The position numbers and the translations under genes were made by a program. Below are positions 62,709 through 64,000 of a stretch of DNA of 64,000 nt, one piece after another. Numbering within the stretch: the first letter of the stretch is position 1; the number at the start of each line of letters is the position of its first letter. Source of the DNA: Akkermansiaceae bacterium (GTDB lineage: Bacteria > Verrucomicrobiota > Verrucomicrobiia > Verrucomicrobiales > Akkermansiaceae); contig CAIKDP010000385.1 of the NCBI GenBank assembly GCA_903826205.1, forward strand, positions 24,531-88,530, read 5' to 3'. The notes below the pieces were generated by a model. It saw nothing but the letters and a program-made list of their open reading frames with translations, had not been told where the DNA came from and made no database searches.

Positions 62709-64000
62709 ATGAAAAATGAAATAAACAGTATGAAAAATATCGGATTGCTAATTCTAGGACTGTTGACGGTGTTCTCGAACGCGATTGCCGCAGAGACTGA
62801 TGTGACAGCCAAGGTCAGGGAGTCCGTGAAGGATCATGTGCTTTCGATTGCCGTCAATAACAGCACTTTCGTCAGTGGCCAACAGATACCGGGTATCAAG
62901 GAACTCGTTGTCGAGTTCAAACTTGGCAATGAACTTGGCAAGAAGGCCGTGCGCGAGGGGGGATGCCTTGAGATCAAGGGCTCTGCGGACATGCCGCTGA
63001 CAATCATCAAGGCGACCTATCGGGCTGAAGGTATGACTGACTATGGGCTTAAAGATTATGTCTATACGTCAAAGGATCTGCCGCATTCGGAAGCGAAGCC
63101 ATGGAAGCTTGTCTGCCAGTTGCCATATAATGCCCAATACACCATGTGGATACGGGTCAAGGCCGACGCGGCCGGCAAGGTGATCGAATTTGATTCGTCC
63201 AACCCATTGATGCGCTGCACGACTCCTGTGCAGAAGATGAGGACCGCCGAAGGCGAGCAAGCCTACGAGATGCCGGACTGGACCGCTGGAGAGGGCGCCA
63301 TCTATACCATCCCTGCCGGCATGACGGTCCTTGCCGTGAAATTCCGGGAGATCGGATATGACACCCAGTTCGCGGGCTCGTTTTCATGCAATGACGCTGA
63401 CTATAACACCCTCTGGGAAAAGGCGACCCGGACCTTGTATCTCTGCCTGCGAAACAATTGTTTCATGGGCTGCCCTGACCGGGAGCGGGGCGAATGGCAG
63501 GGAGATGCGGTCTTGGAAATGGAGGAGTGTTTTTACGCCATGGATCTGTCATCGCACAAGTTAGCCAAGAATTTCATTCGCACACAACAGATCGGCCAGC
63601 TTGCCGGGCAGAATCTGATCGCCCACGGCGAGTATGGCGACTGGACCTATTATCTTTACACCGGCGATCTCGAAACGCTTAAGCAGATCTATCCCGGCAC
63701 CAAGAAGTATCTCGATCTCTATAACATCGGGGCCAACGGGCTGCCGGATTATCGGTTCATGACGACTGCCCTGGTTGATATTTATGATTGGTATGACTGG
63801 GGGACTGGAAAACAGGACTTCAAGGTGATCCAGGCCGCAGAGTATTACGGGGCGTTATCCGCCCTTAAAAAGATGGCGCAGGTGACCGGAAATGCCGGGG
63901 ATATTCCCGCGATTGACGCCAAGCTCGACAGCATCAAGAAGAACTTCGACCGGGTGTTCTGGAAAGAGGACGGGTACAGGTCGGGGACGATTCTTGACGA
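62709..64000 (+). CDS. exported six-hairpin glycosidase (rhamnosidase-like), truncated by the right edge
   Basis: Open from ATG 62709 to the edge, 430 codons visible. An N-terminal signal (MKNIGLLILGLLTVFSNAIA; ATG 62730 is also possible) leads to a beta-rich domain, then the start of an (alpha/alpha)6 barrel: CLRNNCFMGCPDRERGEWQGDAVLEMEECF, where PDRERGEWQGD matches the general-acid region of GH78-type rhamnosidases. Further YGDWTYYLYTGD and TLVDIYDWYDWGTG fit the family. The 3' end is missing. The start region is visibly AT-richer than the neighbouring genes. No strong ribosome binding site precedes either ATG. Confidence 0.85.
   Translation, partial: MKNEINSMKNIGLLILGLLTVFSNAIAAETDVTAKVRESVKDHVLSIAVNNSTFVSGQQIPGIKELVVEFKLGNELGKKAVREGGCLEIKGSADMPLTIIKATYRAEGMTDYGLKDYVYTSKDLPHSEAKPWKLVCQLPYNAQYTMWIRVKADAAGKVIEFDSSNPLMRCTTPVQKMRTAEGEQAYEMPDWTAGEGAIYTIPAGMTVLAVKFREIGYDTQFAGSFSCNDADYNTLWEKATRTLYLCLRNNCFMGCPDRERGEWQGDAVLEMEECFYAMDLSSHKLAKNFIRTQQIGQLAGQNLIAHGEYGDWTYYLYTGDLETLKQIYPGTKKYLDLYNIGANGLPDYRFMTTALVDIYDWYDWGTGKQDFKVIQAAEYYGALSALKKMAQVTGNAGDIPAIDAKLDSIKKNFDRVFWKEDGYRSGTILD

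Overview
The window looks like a chromosomal segment of a free-living, Gram-negative, GC-rich member of the Verrucomicrobia (or a close PVC relative). This is inferred from gene content, not from a marker gene. The pointers are a very large RCC1/cadherin-like secreted protein, a verrucomicrobial-style autotransporter, a DUF1080 (3-keto-disaccharide hydrolase) protein, a secreted EF-hand protein, a rich set of glycosidases, sulfatase and acetylesterase, and an ECF sigma factor with its own small operon. No rRNA, tRNA, CRISPR array or complete transposase was seen.

Layout. 0-3.1 kb: edge-truncated hypothetical gene, an MFS transporter, a secreted beta-propeller protein, then a gene-free stretch with a covarying two-hairpin repeat (2898-2955). 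3.1-7.5 kb, minus strand: an ECF sigma factor operon (sigma, two membrane or periplasmic proteins, one secreted protein), a secreted hypothetical protein and an eight-loop EF-hand protein. The sigma operon and the EF-hand gene share a promoter of the form TGTAACY-N16-CGTCTWA, so an autoregulated regulon is likely. 7.6-10.0 kb, minus: a complete AmmeMemoRadiSam cluster (B, A, radical SAM) with overlapping or closely spaced genes. 10.2-26.4 kb, minus: one gene of about 5,370 codons built from six RCC1 propellers, five of them in about 2-kb tandem modules, plus PQQ-like, FG-GAP-like and YVTN-like propellers. Related REP-like inverted repeats lie at both of its ends. 26.8-29.0 kb, plus: an autotransporter.

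29.0-35.9 kb, minus: a heavy-metal RND efflux operon (Cys-rich protein, TolC-type channel, lipoprotein adaptor, CusA/CzcA pump, PII-like regulator). 35.9-43.6 kb, minus: six tightly packed genes, most with overlapping ends, that join a Trp-type ABC uptake system (tandem ABC_sub_bind protein, permease, ATPase) to a complete partner-switch set (STAS protein, SpoIIE phosphatase with sensor and HATPase domains, STAS fused to an unknown domain). This is the best candidate in the window for an undescribed system. 43.8-44.4 kb: a thioredoxin-fold protein with CPKC motif, possibly beside a decayed membrane partner.

44.5-64 kb: a carbohydrate-use locus. On the minus strand are a fumarylacetoacetate-hydrolase-family enzyme (as in non-phosphorylated fucose/rhamnose catabolism) and a DUF1080 protein. 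On the plus strand are a six-hairpin glycosidase-like protein, a sulfatase, a DUF4143 AAA ATPase that looks inserted, a sialate O-acetylesterase, a truncated GH29 fucosidase, a putative clan-D-like glycosidase, a GH116 glycosidase, a GH78 rhamnosidase, an SGNH hydrolase, a short secreted stub and an edge-truncated rhamnosidase-like protein. Together they suggest attack on a sulfated, acetylated glycan containing rhamnose and perhaps fucose, with outer-membrane or periplasmic processing. Several genes in this locus are decayed or start oddly, which suggests it is turning over.
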